Under the pieces are notes generated by a model that was not told the origin of the DNA, did not search any database, and worked only from the letters and a program-made list of their open reading frames with translations. From JBBWZH01 sp035544115 (lineage in GTDB: Bacteria; Actinomycetota; Actinomycetes; Mycobacteriales; CADCTP01): a stretch of DNA of 64,000 nucleotides. The DNA is taken from NCBI GenBank assembly GCA_963714145.1, contig OY970235.1, positions 7,068,001 to 7,132,000 of the forward strand. The letters are read 5' to 3'. The translations under genes were made by a program, and so were the position numbers. Positions 17,383 through 25,799 of the stretch are shown here, in pieces; within the stretch, counting starts at the first letter, position 1, and the number at the start of each line of letters is the position of its first letter.

Positions 17383-17928
17383 ATGGTTTTCGCTCATGAC
17401 ACCGAGGAGGCGCTGGCAGCCGCCGCCGCGCTGGTCAACACCGCCGCGGACGGCGTCGAGGGGTTGCCTGACGTACCCGCGCTGGACGCGTTCGTGCAGA
17501 CCTGGGGATGGACCGGGTCGCGCACCCACGACCCGGCCGAGCTGCGCGCGGTCCGCCGGCTGCGGCCCCGGCTGCGGCAGCTCTGGCAGGTGGGCGAGGA
17601 CGAGGTGGTGGCGCTGGTGAACGATCTGCTGCGGGAGGCGCGGGCGCTGCCGCAGCTGGTCCGGCACGACCGGTGGAGCTACCACCTGCACGCCACCCCG
17701 CCGGAGGCGCCGCTGGCCACCCGGATCGCGGTCGAGGCCGCGATGGCGTTCGTCGACGTGGTGCGCAGCCAGGAGTTGGGCCGGCTGCGGGTCTGCGCCT
17801 ACCCGGGCTGCGAGAACGTGGTGGTCGACCTGTCCCGGAACCGGTCGAGGCGGTTCTGTGAAGGCGGCTGCGGGAACCGTGCCGCCGTCGCGGCCTACCG
17901 CACCCGCCGGGCGGCCAAAACCCCATAG
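17383..17928 (+). CDS. CGNR zinc-finger (ABATE-domain) transcription regulator
   Basis: 181 residues from ATG 17383 with AGGAG 7 bases upstream. The N-terminal ABATE domain (MVFAHDTEEALAAAAALVNT) senses an unknown stress or ligand; the C-terminal treble-clef CGNR finger is plain (CAYPGCENVVVDLSRN then FCEGGCGNRAAVAAYR). It is divergent from the EamA exporter gene and likely controls it. Confidence 0.9.
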   Translation: MVFAHDTEEALAAAAALVNTAADGVEGLPDVPALDAFVQTWGWTGSRTHDPAELRAVRRLRPRLRQLWQVGEDEVVALVNDLLREARALPQLVRHDRWSYHLHATPPEAPLATRIAVEAAMAFVDVVRSQELGRLRVCAYPGCENVVVDLSRNRSRRFCEGGCGNRAAVAAYRTRRAAKTP

Positions 17929-17955
17929 CCGAGCCGCTCCGCCGGCTCGGCCGGT

Positions 17956-18110
17956 CGCATCCGAAGTGGACGGTCCGGGTCGAGACCGACACCCCTGGCG
18001 GCGGCCGGAGGTCGGCCCGGCACCGTCCGAAATGGACGGTTCAGTCCGGGCGACGATCTCGGGTTGACGGCGGAAACCGGCCGGGCACCGTCCGAAGTGG
18101 ACGGTGCCCG
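17956..18110. terminator. Three related palindromes ending in a 12-bp perfect hairpin
   Basis: The element ACCGTCCGAARTGGACGGT occurs three times: degenerate near 17958-17976, well formed at 18022-18040, and extended at 18082-18110, where a 12-bp perfect stem encloses the loop GAAGT. It lies between convergent genes (ends 17928 and 18129), so the last copy is a likely bidirectional terminator. Confidence 0.6.
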
Positions 18111-18128
18111 GCTCGGATTGCTGCGGGC

Positions 18129-20186
18129 CTACTCCTCCGGGCCGACCCCGACCGGGCCGGCGTGCAGCGCGATGATTCGCAGCCAGACGGCGTCCACCGG
18201 CGGCCACTCCTCGATCTTGCCGATCTCCAGGCCGCTCGAGTCCCGGACGATCCGGTTGGTGCGCTCGCCGAGCTTGCCCGGCCCGGTCACCACGCCGATG
18301 ACGTCCCAGGTGATCCGGTCGTTGACATCCAGCTTGAGCTCGTACCAGGCGTGCTCCAGTGCCTTGAGGACGTGCGACTCGTAGGTGCCGCCGATCGGGA
18401 CACCGTTGCGCCGCATGCAGAAGTCGCCACCGTTGAAGTCCCAGCCGGAGCGGTTGTAGACGCCGGACAGCAGCACGGTGGTGCCGGTCGCGTCCGGGTC
18501 GCCCGGGTTGAAGTCCTCGGTCGCGCCGGTGGCCGCGACGATCCCCGGCCAGGCCGCGTCCGCCTCGACCGCGAGCTTGTCGTACAGCTCCTGCCGGGCC
18601 TTCAGCAGCGCCGCGTACTCGGCCTTCCAGCGTTCCTCGAGCTCGCGGATCCGGGCCAGCACCGGCTCCCGGTACGGGGTTTCCTCGAACGAGGTCTGGG
18701 CCGCGGTGGCCAGGTGCGAGAGCCGGGACACGTCCGCCTCGATCGCCGGCGACGGCAGGTCGGCGGCGTCGTCGATCACCCGGTTGTAGGCCGCGTGCAG
18801 CTTCGCCGCGGCCGCGTCGAAGGTCTCCTCGGCGGCGCGGTAGACCGCCTGGATGGTCGGGTTGTCCGCGTTCTCGGTGCGGGTCTGCTGGGTCTCCCGC
18901 TCGTGCAGCCAGTAGCCGGTGCGCATGATCGCCAGCCGGGTCTGCGGCAGGTCCGGGACCTCGCCCGGCTGGGTCGGCGGGGTGATGTTCTCCTGCTCCC
19001 AGTCGGCGAACTCGCGCAGCACGATCTGCCAGTGCTCGGTGACCTGCGCCTCCAGCGCGGCCTTGGCCAGCGCGGCGCTGGCGACATCCATCTGGTCCTC
19101 GGCGGCGCGCAGCCGGGCGTGGATCGAGATCACGTCGGCGTCGTCGGTGGGCAGCGGGTCCAGCGCCCGGACGACGCGCTCCTTCAGGTTCAGCAGCTCG
19201 CTGGTGATCGCGTAGCCGGTTTCCTGGCTGACCCCGGCGTACGGGTCGGTCGCCAGCCGCTCCTCGATCTCGGTCAGCGGCGGCAGGGCCCGCTCCAGCG
19301 AGTCGGTCTTGATCACGTCGGCCCGGCCGGCGGCCGCGGTGATCATCCGGTCCTGGTACCGCCGCATCACGTCGGCCGGCAGGATCCGGCGGACGTCCTC
19401 GTCGGCCAACCGGTCGGTCAGGTACGCCAACGCCCGGGCACTGTCGTCGGCCCGCCAGGCCTGGCCGTTCTCCGCCTGGGAGAAGTGCCGGTCCAGCTCG
19501 GACGTGATCCGCCGGATGTCCTCCGCGCTCTCGACGCCGCCCAGTTCGGCCCGCAGCACGTCGATCTCGGCCAGCATCGACGCCACCAGCACGTCGGTGA
19601 CGGTGGCCAGCTTGCCGGCGATCTCGTCCAGCGCCTCGGCCACGCCCTCGGTGCGGCGGGACTCGATCGCCGACCGGCAACCCATGATCTCGCCGCGGGC
19701 CCGGGACATGATCCGCGCCTCGTCGTCGGTCGGCGTCGCGGGAGTCGGCCGGACCGCGTCCTTCTCCGCCTGGATGGCGGCTGCTTCGACGGAGCCGCCG
19801 AGCCGCCCGCGCAGCGCCGCGATCTCCGCGACCAGGTCCGTCTTGGCCGCGTCCGGGACGTTGCCCAGGTACTCCACCTCGGCCTTGCGCAGCCGGTCCT
19901 CGATACCGGCCGGCATGATGTTGCCGGCCTCGATGGCCTCCCGGGCGTACCGCACCTCGCGCGAAGCGGCCCGGACCATGACGCTGTACTGCTCCAGGGT
20001 GGCGGCCTCGGCCGCGGTCACCCGCAGCGCGGCCAGTTCGGCCGCGATCACCGCGGTCTCCTCCGCCGGCAGCCCGACGAGGAAACCGAGGCCGGTCTCG
20101 ACGACCTGCTCGACCTCGTCGTAGCGGCGCGTTTCGATCAGCGTCTGGGCTTGCAACACACGGCTCTTCGCGGCCGAGACTGACAT
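18129..20186 (-). CDS. Large coiled-coil protein of unknown function
   Basis: 685 residues from ATG 20186 (AAAGGA upstream). Most of the protein (residues 1-560) is acidic, Ala/Glu/Arg-rich and predicted helical with heptad-like stretches (EDRLRKAEVEYLG, RELEERWKAEYAALLKARQ). The last ~120 residues differ: GVYNRSGWDFNGGDFCMRRNG, then a beta-rich segment ending in WPPVDAVWLRIIALHAG. No signal peptide or membrane segment. I do not recognise the family; a helical scaffold with a C-terminal beta domain is all that can be said. The gene stands alone and the long gap upstream holds the phased repeat array. Confidence 0.7.
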   Translation of the reverse strand: MSVSAAKSRVLQAQTLIETRRYDEVEQVVETGLGFLVGLPAEETAVIAAELAALRVTAAEAATLEQYSVMVRAASREVRYAREAIEAGNIMPAGIEDRLRKAEVEYLGNVPDAAKTDLVAEIAALRGRLGGSVEAAAIQAEKDAVRPTPATPTDDEARIMSRARGEIMGCRSAIESRRTEGVAEALDEIAGKLATVTDVLVASMLAEIDVLRAELGGVESAEDIRRITSELDRHFSQAENGQAWRADDSARALAYLTDRLADEDVRRILPADVMRRYQDRMITAAAGRADVIKTDSLERALPPLTEIEERLATDPYAGVSQETGYAITSELLNLKERVVRALDPLPTDDADVISIHARLRAAEDQMDVASAALAKAALEAQVTEHWQIVLREFADWEQENITPPTQPGEVPDLPQTRLAIMRTGYWLHERETQQTRTENADNPTIQAVYRAAEETFDAAAAKLHAAYNRVIDDAADLPSPAIEADVSRLSHLATAAQTSFEETPYREPVLARIRELEERWKAEYAALLKARQELYDKLAVEADAAWPGIVAATGATEDFNPGDPDATGTTVLLSGVYNRSGWDFNGGDFCMRRNGVPIGGTYESHVLKALEHAWYELKLDVNDRITWDVIGVVTGPGKLGERTNRIVRDSSGLEIGKIEEWPPVDAVWLRIIALHAGPVGVGPEE

Positions 20187-20509
20187 ACGGGTTCCTTTCG
20201 AGGGTTCAGATGTTCCGGCACACGGCAGCCCGCCGACCCCGTCGCCGCACAGCGCTCCCGGGCGGAAGCAGCGCACGCCCGGAAGCAACGCAACGGCCGC
20301 CGACGTTGCCGCATCCCGCTGCAAGCGCGCTGACACGACGCTGAAACCAGCAACCCCCGATGTATCAAGCCGATCGCGATCCGCCCAGACGGGCCGACCA
20401 CCGCCCGGACGGCCGCCGGAACGGGCCACCCACCCGCCCAAACGGGCCGACCACCCAAACGGCCAGCCGACCACCCAAACGGGCCGGGCCGAAGCTGGCG
20501 TCCGCAGCG
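20187..20509. other. Gene-free stretch upstream of the coiled-coil gene
   Basis: It holds the coiled-coil gene promoter region and, at about 20390-20490, short direct repeats of CCACCCAAACGGGCCG type. No credible coding frame. Confidence 0.5.
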
Positions 20510-21160
20510 GGTGACGATTTCCCCCCCGCGGGTGACGACCTTCCCTCGCGGGTGACGACTTCGCGGCTCCGGTGACGGCTCTCCGCCATCACCAGACACC
20601 CCGAACCCACCACCCGCAGCCCCAACCGATCACCAGGCATCCGAGCCCATCACCCGCTGCCCAAACCCGTCACCGGGCACCCAATCCCGTCGGACGGACC
20701 CGAGGTCGCCGGGGCCGACCCGAAGCTGGCCCTCCACACCTACGGGTGACGTCTTTCCGTCGCGGGTGACGACTTCGCGGCTCTGGTGACGGCTCTCCGC
20801 CATCACCAGACACCCCGAACCCGTCACCGGGCATCCCGAACCCACCACCCGCAGCCCAAGCCCGTCACCTGCGGCCCAAACTCGTCACCGGGCACCCAAT
20901 CCCGTCGGACGGACCTGCGGTCGCCGGACCGGACCTAAGCTGCCGGACCGGGCCGAAGCAACCCTCCGCCTGGGGTGACGTCCTTCCCTCGCGGGTGACG
21001 ACCTTCCGCCGCAGGTGACGACTTCGCGGCTCTGGTGACGGCTCTCCGCCATCACCAGGCACCCCGAACCCGTCACCCGCAGCCCTTAGCCGATCACCAG
21101 GAACCCGACTCCATCACCCGCAGCCCGAACCCGTCACCGGGCACCCAATCCCGTCGGACG
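20510..21160. repeat. Phased array of GGTGAC/GTCACC half-sites in three mirror-symmetric modules
   Basis: Three modules are centred on identical 23-bp imperfect palindromes that begin GGTGACGGC and end ATCACC, at 20571-20593, 20785-20807 and 21034-21056. Left of each centre GGTGACG recurs (20510, 20531, 20551; 20745, 20765; 20974, 20994, 21014). Right of each centre RTCACC or ACCACC recurs (20609, 20629, 20649, 20669; 20823, 20844, 20864, 20884; 21072, 21093, 21113, 21133), and each module closes with GTCGGACGGACC (20689, 20904, 21153). Spacing is 20-21 bp throughout, about two helical turns, so all sites face the same side. Confidence 0.85.
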
Positions 21161-21352
21161 GACCCGAGGTCGCCGGACCGGGCGAAGCAGCCGGGCCGGG
21201 CGAAGCTGCCGGATCGGGCCGGCACGGACCGGGCCCGGCGCGGGGCGGGGCGGACCGGGCCGGCGCGGACCGGGCGGACCGGCCGGGGCTGGGCGGACCG
21301 GGCCGGACGGGGCCGGCCGGGGCTGACCGGGCCGGGCGGGCCGGAGGCGGTG

Positions 21353-22240
21353 TTAGCCGGCGATCTGGCGGACGGTGCCTGGTGGGGCGGGGGGCGCGGC
21401 GCCGGGGTGCAGGATCGCGGCGATCGCCTCGACGCCGGTGACCAGCCGCGGGCCGGGGCGGACCACCAGGCCGTCCGCGTCGATGGCCCAGACCGGCACG
21501 CCGGGCAGCGCTTCGACCACGGCCCGGGCCTGTTCGGCGGCCGCGTCCAGCCGGAACCCGCACGGTGCCACCAGCACCAGGCCGGGCTCGGCGGCGGCCA
21601 GCGCGGCCCAGTTCGTCTGCCCGGACGGCGCCCCGGGCGTGCCCGCCACCGGCTCGCCGCCGGCGGCCAGCACCAGGTCGGGCACCCAGTGGCCGGCGGT
21701 GAACGGCGGGTCGACCCATTCGACCACCGCCACCCGGGGGCGCGGCAACCCGGCGACGGCGGCGGCGACCCGGGCCAGCCGCGAGCGCAGTCCGGCCACC
21801 AACCGCTCGGCCGCCGCGTCCGCGCCGGTCCGCCGGCCCACCGCGAGGATGCAGTCCAGCACGTCGTCGAGCGTGTGCGGGTCGAGCGAGAGCACGTCGG
21901 CCCGGCAGCCCAACCGGTCCAGCGCCCGGTCGACCTGGCCGGCCGGCACCGCGCAGACCCGGCACAGATCCTGCGTGATGATCAGATCCGGCCGCAGCGC
22001 GGCCACCGCGGCCGCGTCCACTGTGTACAGATCGGCACCGGCCGCGACCTGCGCCCGGACGTGCGCGTCGATGTCGCCCGGCGCCATCCCGCTGGTGTCG
22101 AGACCGCCGACCACGACCGCCTTCTCGGCCCGCGCCGACGCCGGCTCGTCGCACTCGAACGTCACCGCGACCAGCTCGTCATCCAGCCCGAGCGCGTACA
22201 CGATCTCCGTCGCCGACGGCAGCAGCGAGACCACCCGCAT
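21353..22240 (-). CDS. BtuF/FepB-like periplasmic-binding-fold protein lacking a signal peptide
   Basis: 295 residues. MRVVSLLPSATEIVYALGLDDELV is the classic start of the mature cobalamin/iron-chelate binding domain, followed by ITQDLCRVCAVP and VAVVEWVDPPFTAGHWVPDLV. There is no signal sequence or lipobox: the mature-like domain begins at residue 1, a variant common in actinobacteria annotated as cobalamin-binding protein. It may serve in the cytoplasm as a corrinoid chaperone or sensor. It lies downstream of the haem uptake operon but is separated from it by 438 bp with its own palindromic site. Confidence 0.82.
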   Translation of the reverse strand: MRVVSLLPSATEIVYALGLDDELVAVTFECDEPASARAEKAVVVGGLDTSGMAPGDIDAHVRAQVAAGADLYTVDAAAVAALRPDLIITQDLCRVCAVPAGQVDRALDRLGCRADVLSLDPHTLDDVLDCILAVGRRTGADAAAERLVAGLRSRLARVAAAVAGLPRPRVAVVEWVDPPFTAGHWVPDLVLAAGGEPVAGTPGAPSGQTNWAALAAAEPGLVLVAPCGFRLDAAAEQARAVVEALPGVPVWAIDADGLVVRPGPRLVTGVEAIAAILHPGAAPPAPPGTVRQIAG

Positions 22241-22275
22241 CGCCCGAGGATACGGCCGGCCAGCCCCGGTCCGGC

Positions 22276-22299
22276 GCTATGCCGATGCTCCGGCATAGC
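22276..22299. promoter_or_regulatory. Palindromic operator-like site upstream of the BtuF-like gene
   Basis: GCTATGCCG, six bases, then CGGCATAGC: a perfect 9-bp inverted repeat whose near edge is 36 bp upstream of the ATG at 22240. Size and position fit a repressor site or a short RNA hairpin; no binder can be named. Confidence 0.5.
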
Positions 22300-22399
22300 T
22301 CGCCCGCCGCGTAGCCTCCCGCGCCAGCCAGGTCGGCGGCGGCGCACCTGGCCGGACCGATCGGGGCGCCCGGGCTGGAGACTCCCGCGCGGATCAGCC

Positions 22400-22562
22400 C
22401 CGGCCCGGCTCAGCAGGCCCGGCTCAGCGAGCCCGGCTCAGCGGGCTGGCTCCGGGCGGCGGTCCGGCGGCGCCGGATACAGCACCCCCGACCGGACAGA
22501 GCTCGACCAGGTCAGTCGAGTCAACCACCGCCGGGACGCCTTGTCGGCCGGTCCCCACCCCG
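22400..22562. other. Gene-free stretch with short CCCGGCTCAGC repeats
   Basis: Three copies of CCCGGCTCAGCRGG lie in tandem near 22404-22446. No coding frame or other feature is evident before the 19-bp repeats start. Confidence 0.45.
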
Positions 22563-22695
22563 GCTCAGCCAGACGGCGCCCGCTCAGCCGGACGGGGCCA
22601 CCTCAGCCAGACGACGCCCCCTCAGCCAGACGGCGCCCGCTTAGCCGGACGGCGCCACCTCAGCCAGACGGCGCCAGCTCAGCCAGACGGGGCGG
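22563..22695. repeat. 19-bp tandem repeats at the 3' end of the haem ATPase gene
   Basis: About seven copies of a 19-mer, consensus CTCAGCCAGACGGCGCCMS. The final copy contains the true stop of the ATPase gene (22679-22681) and its last codons (Pro-Ser-Gly-stop), so each unit is a copy of the gene's 3' tip. Confidence 0.8.
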
Positions 22696-23476
22696 GGGCG
22701 TCGGGAAGGACGAGGGGGCGGCCGTCGCGCGGGTCGGTGAGTACCCGGACCGGGTGCCGGTACACCTCGCCGAGCAGGTCGGCGGTGAGCACCTCGGCGG
22801 GCCGGCCGACAGCGCGGACCCGGCCGGCGGCCAGCAGCAGCACCCGGTCGGCACGGGCCGCCAGGTGCAGGTCGTGCCAGACCGCGAGGACGGCGTGCCC
22901 GGCCGCCGCGAGCTGCCGGGCGAGCCGTAGCACCAACTGCTGGTGCCGGATGTCCAGCGCCGCGGTCGGCTCGTCCAGCAGCGCGATCGGGGTCCGCTGG
23001 GCCAGCACCCGGGCCAGCGTGACCCGGGACTGCTCGCCGCCGGACAGGGTCAGGAAGGTCCGGTCGGCCAGTTCGGCGGTCTGCGTGTCGGCGAGCGCGG
23101 CCACCACCGCGGCGTCCGGGTCCGGGCCGGCCGGCCAGGGTGCCCGGCCGAGCGCCACCACCTCACGGACGGTGAACGCGAACTGCTGCACCGACTGCTG
23201 CGGCATCACCGCGCGCAGCCGGGCCAGCTCGCGCGGCCGGTATGCGCCAATCGGGCGGCCCCGCACCAGCACCTGTCCGGCATCCGGCGCGCGGTCGCCG
23301 GCCAGCACCGACAGCAGCGTCGACTTGCCCGCCCCGTTCGGCCCGACCACCGCGAGCAGCTCCCCGGCCCGCAGCTCCACGTCCACCCCGTCCAGCAGCC
23401 GCCGCCGTCCAATGTGGACAGTCAACCCGATGCCGGCCAGCTCGACCGCCGGCCGGGCCGCTGCGGCGGCGGTCAT
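22679..23476 (-). CDS. hmuV: Haem ABC transporter ATP-binding protein
   Basis: 265 residues. Walker A GPNGAGKST at about residues 45-53, Q-loop PQQSVQQF, signature LSGGEQSR, Walker B IALLDEPTAALD and switch His AVWHDLHL. Close to HmuV-type ATPases (MPQQS, FTVREVVALGR). It powers import of haem or an iron chelate across the inner membrane with the permease encoded just upstream; the starts and stops overlap (ATGA). Last gene of the operon. Confidence 0.9.
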   Translation of the reverse strand: MTAAAAARPAVELAGIGLTVHIGRRRLLDGVDVELRAGELLAVVGPNGAGKSTLLSVLAGDRAPDAGQVLVRGRPIGAYRPRELARLRAVMPQQSVQQFAFTVREVVALGRAPWPAGPDPDAAVVAALADTQTAELADRTFLTLSGGEQSRVTLARVLAQRTPIALLDEPTAALDIRHQQLVLRLARQLAAAGHAVLAVWHDLHLAARADRVLLLAAGRVRAVGRPAEVLTADLLGEVYRHPVRVLTDPRDGRPLVLPDAPAPSG

Positions 23477-24894
23477 CCCCAGCCGCCGTGCCGGCGCCGG
23501 GTGCGGACCACCAGCGCGAGGAAGAACGGGCCGCCGACCAGGGCGGTCACCACGCCGAGCGGGATCTCCCGGGGCACCGCGACGGTCCGGGCGGCCAGGT
23601 CGGCGCCGAGCAGCACGACCGCGCCGCCGAGCGCGCTGGCCGGCAGCACGATCCGGTGCCCCGGGCCGGTCAGCAGCCGGACGATGTGCGGCACCACCAG
23701 GCCGACGAAGCCGATCACGCCGGCCACCGCGACCCCGGCACCGGTGGCCAGCGCGGCCAGCACCACGACCGCGATCCGGACCCGCTCCGTCGCCACGCCC
23801 AGGTGCCCGGCCTCCCGCTCGCCGAGGGCCATCAGGTCCAGCGAGCGGGCCAGCCTGGGCAGTATCAGCACCGCCACGACGATCAGCGGGGCGACCGCTC
23901 CGACCGTCGGCCAGGTCGCGCTGCCGAGGCTGCCGAGGGTCCAGAAGACAATGTCGCGCAGCTGCGAGTCGTTCGCGACGACGATGAGCAGGCCGATCAC
24001 CGCACCCGCGATCGTGTTCACCGCGATGCCGCAGAGCAGCAGCGTGACCACCTCGGTCCGGCCCTGGTAGCGGGCGCAGGTGTACACCAGGGCGGCCGCG
24101 GCCAGCCCGCCGGCGAACGCGGCGAGCGGCACCGACGCCAGCCCGAACGGCGTGGTGCCGAGCACGATCATGGCGGCCGCGCCGATCGCCGCCCCGGACG
24201 AGACGCCGATCAGGCCCGGGTCGGCCAGCGGGTTGCGGAAGATCCCCTGCAGCGCCGCGCCCGCGACGCCCAGCCCGGAGCCGACCAGCACCGCGAGCAC
24301 CACCCTGGGCAGCCGGATCGCCCAGAGCACCGCGTCCTGCTGCTCGCTGTACCCGACCCCGAGGTGGATCCCGACCCGCCGGGCCAGGATCGCGACCACC
24401 TGGTCCGGCCCGATCCGGACCGCCCCCAGCCCGATGCTGGCCACCCCCACCACGAGCAGCAGCCCGGCCAGCACCCCGAGCACAATCCCCCGCCGCACCC
24501 GCCCCGGTCCCGCCGCCCGCTCCGGCACCGCCGCACCCGAGCCCATCCCCGGCGGGCCGGACCCGTCCCCCGGCGGCTCGGCTGGCCGCCCGCCGACCGC
24601 CGGATCCCGCCGGGCGAGGCCCGCGCCCCGCTCGGCGGGGACGATCGCAGCAGGGCCCACCCGGCCGGCCACACCGGCGACGGCCGGATCAGCCGGCCGC
24701 CCGCCAGCCGCCGGATCCAGCCGGACCGAGCCCGGGTCGTCGCCGGCCGGGACGGTCGCGGCCGGACCGACCCGGCCGGCCGGATCGGCGGGATCGGTTC
24801 CGAGCGTCCCGGGCGGCGGATCCGGCCAGCCGGGCCCGGCCGCCGCCGGGTCGGGCCCGGCGGGGTCGGGGGGCGCGTCGGCGCGCCCGGTCAC
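23473..24894 (-). CDS. hmuU: Haem/iron-chelate ABC transporter permease with long N-terminal extension
   Basis: 473 residues. From about residue 137 it is a standard FecCD permease (GIVLGVLAGLLLVVGVASI, then AIRLPRVVLAVLVGSGLGVAGAALQG and the ATPase-contact loop NPLADPGLIGV). The first ~135 residues are an unusual Pro/Ala/Gly/Asp-rich, presumably disordered tail containing two imperfect ~32-residue copies of AGRVGPAATVPA...GGRPADP. The start overlaps the stop of the binding-protein gene, which supports the long form, although GTG/ATG codons closer to the membrane domain could also be used. Confidence 0.88.
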   Translation of the reverse strand: MTGRADAPPDPAGPDPAAAGPGWPDPPPGTLGTDPADPAGRVGPAATVPAGDDPGSVRLDPAAGGRPADPAVAGVAGRVGPAAIVPAERGAGLARRDPAVGGRPAEPPGDGSGPPGMGSGAAVPERAAGPGRVRRGIVLGVLAGLLLVVGVASIGLGAVRIGPDQVVAILARRVGIHLGVGYSEQQDAVLWAIRLPRVVLAVLVGSGLGVAGAALQGIFRNPLADPGLIGVSSGAAIGAAAMIVLGTTPFGLASVPLAAFAGGLAAAALVYTCARYQGRTEVVTLLLCGIAVNTIAGAVIGLLIVVANDSQLRDIVFWTLGSLGSATWPTVGAVAPLIVVAVLILPRLARSLDLMALGEREAGHLGVATERVRIAVVVLAALATGAGVAVAGVIGFVGLVVPHIVRLLTGPGHRIVLPASALGGAVVLLGADLAARTVAVPREIPLGVVTALVGGPFFLALVVRTRRRHGGWG

Positions 24895-25799
24895 GTCGTG
24901 GGCAGGTCGGGGTGCAGGGCGGTGACCAGGTCGTTCAGCGCGTTGCCGGTGCGCGGGCCGAGGCCCAGCAGGTAGAGGTCGTCCAGGTCGATGATCTTGC
25001 GGGCCTGGCCGGCCGGGGTCTGCGCGACGCCGGGCAGCTTCAGCAGCCCGTCCACGCCGCCGACCGACTTCAGCCCAGCGGTGAGCACCAGGATGACGTC
25101 CGGCTTGGCCTTGGCCAGCGCCTCGGCGGTCAGCTGGGCGTAGCCGTTGATGCCGGCCTCGGTGCCGGTGTCGACGCCGCCGGCCGCGGTGATCATCGCG
25201 TCGGCCCGGGAGCCGCGCCCGCCGATCATCATGGTCTGCGGACCGCGCAGGTAGAGGAAGGCGACCCGGGGCTTGTCGGTGGCCGTCGCGGCCCGCTTCC
25301 GCGCCGCGTCGACCGCGCCGGAGACGTCCGTGGCGAGCTTCTCGCCGGCCGCCTCGACGCCCAGCAGCTTGGCCACCGCGCGGATCTTCGTGGCCGCCCC
25401 GTCCACCCCGGTGCCGACCGGGACGATCTCGACCCGCACCCCGGCGGAGCGGATCTGCTCGAGCACTGGCGGCGGCCCGGCCTCCTCGGTGCCGATCGCC
25501 AGCGTCGGCTTGAGCGACAGGATGCCCTCGGCCGACAGCGAGCGCTGGTAGCCGATCTTCTGCTTCTTCACCGCATCGGCCGGGTAGGTGGCCGAGATGT
25601 CGGTGCCGACGACCTGCTCGCCCTTGTTCAGCGCGTAGACGATCTCGGCGATGTCCCCGTTCAGCGGGACGATCCGTACCGCGTCGGCGGCGCCGCCGGC
25701 CGGCGGCTGAGCGGCGCTGTCGGTGCTGGCGTCGTTGCCGCAGCCGGCAGCGGCGAGGGTGGCGGCCAGGGCCGCCGCGGCGATCAGGGACCTACGCAT
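24891..25799 (-). CDS. hmuT: Haem/iron-chelate ABC transporter substrate-binding lipoprotein
   Basis: 302 residues from ATG 25799 (MRRSLIAAAALAATLAAAGCG), giving a signal peptide with lipobox AAAGC. The body is a class III binding protein: RIVPLNGDIAEIVYALNKGEQVVGTD, TEEAGPPPVLEQI, GGRGSRADAMITAAGG and NGYAQLTAEALAKAKPDVILVL, as in HmuT proteins. It overlaps the upstream DUF3386-like gene by 8 bp. A longer frame beginning in that gene is not the likely start. Confidence 0.9.
   Translation of the reverse strand: MRRSLIAAAALAATLAAAGCGNDASTDSAAQPPAGGAADAVRIVPLNGDIAEIVYALNKGEQVVGTDISATYPADAVKKQKIGYQRSLSAEGILSLKPTLAIGTEEAGPPPVLEQIRSAGVRVEIVPVGTGVDGAATKIRAVAKLLGVEAAGEKLATDVSGAVDAARKRAATATDKPRVAFLYLRGPQTMMIGGRGSRADAMITAAGGVDTGTEAGINGYAQLTAEALAKAKPDVILVLTAGLKSVGGVDGLLKLPGVAQTPAGQARKIIDLDDLYLLGLGPRTGNALNDLVTALHPDLPTT

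Noticed and set aside
20365..21076. Three short minus-strand ORFs sharing a MAESRHxSREVVT peptide
   Set aside because: They all read across the repeated palindromic centre of the phased array, so the shared peptide follows from the DNA repeat; none has a ribosome site or a protein-like remainder.
20510..21160. CRISPR array
   Set aside because: Repeats are 20-21 bp apart, too close for spacers, and invert direction within each module; no cas genes are present.
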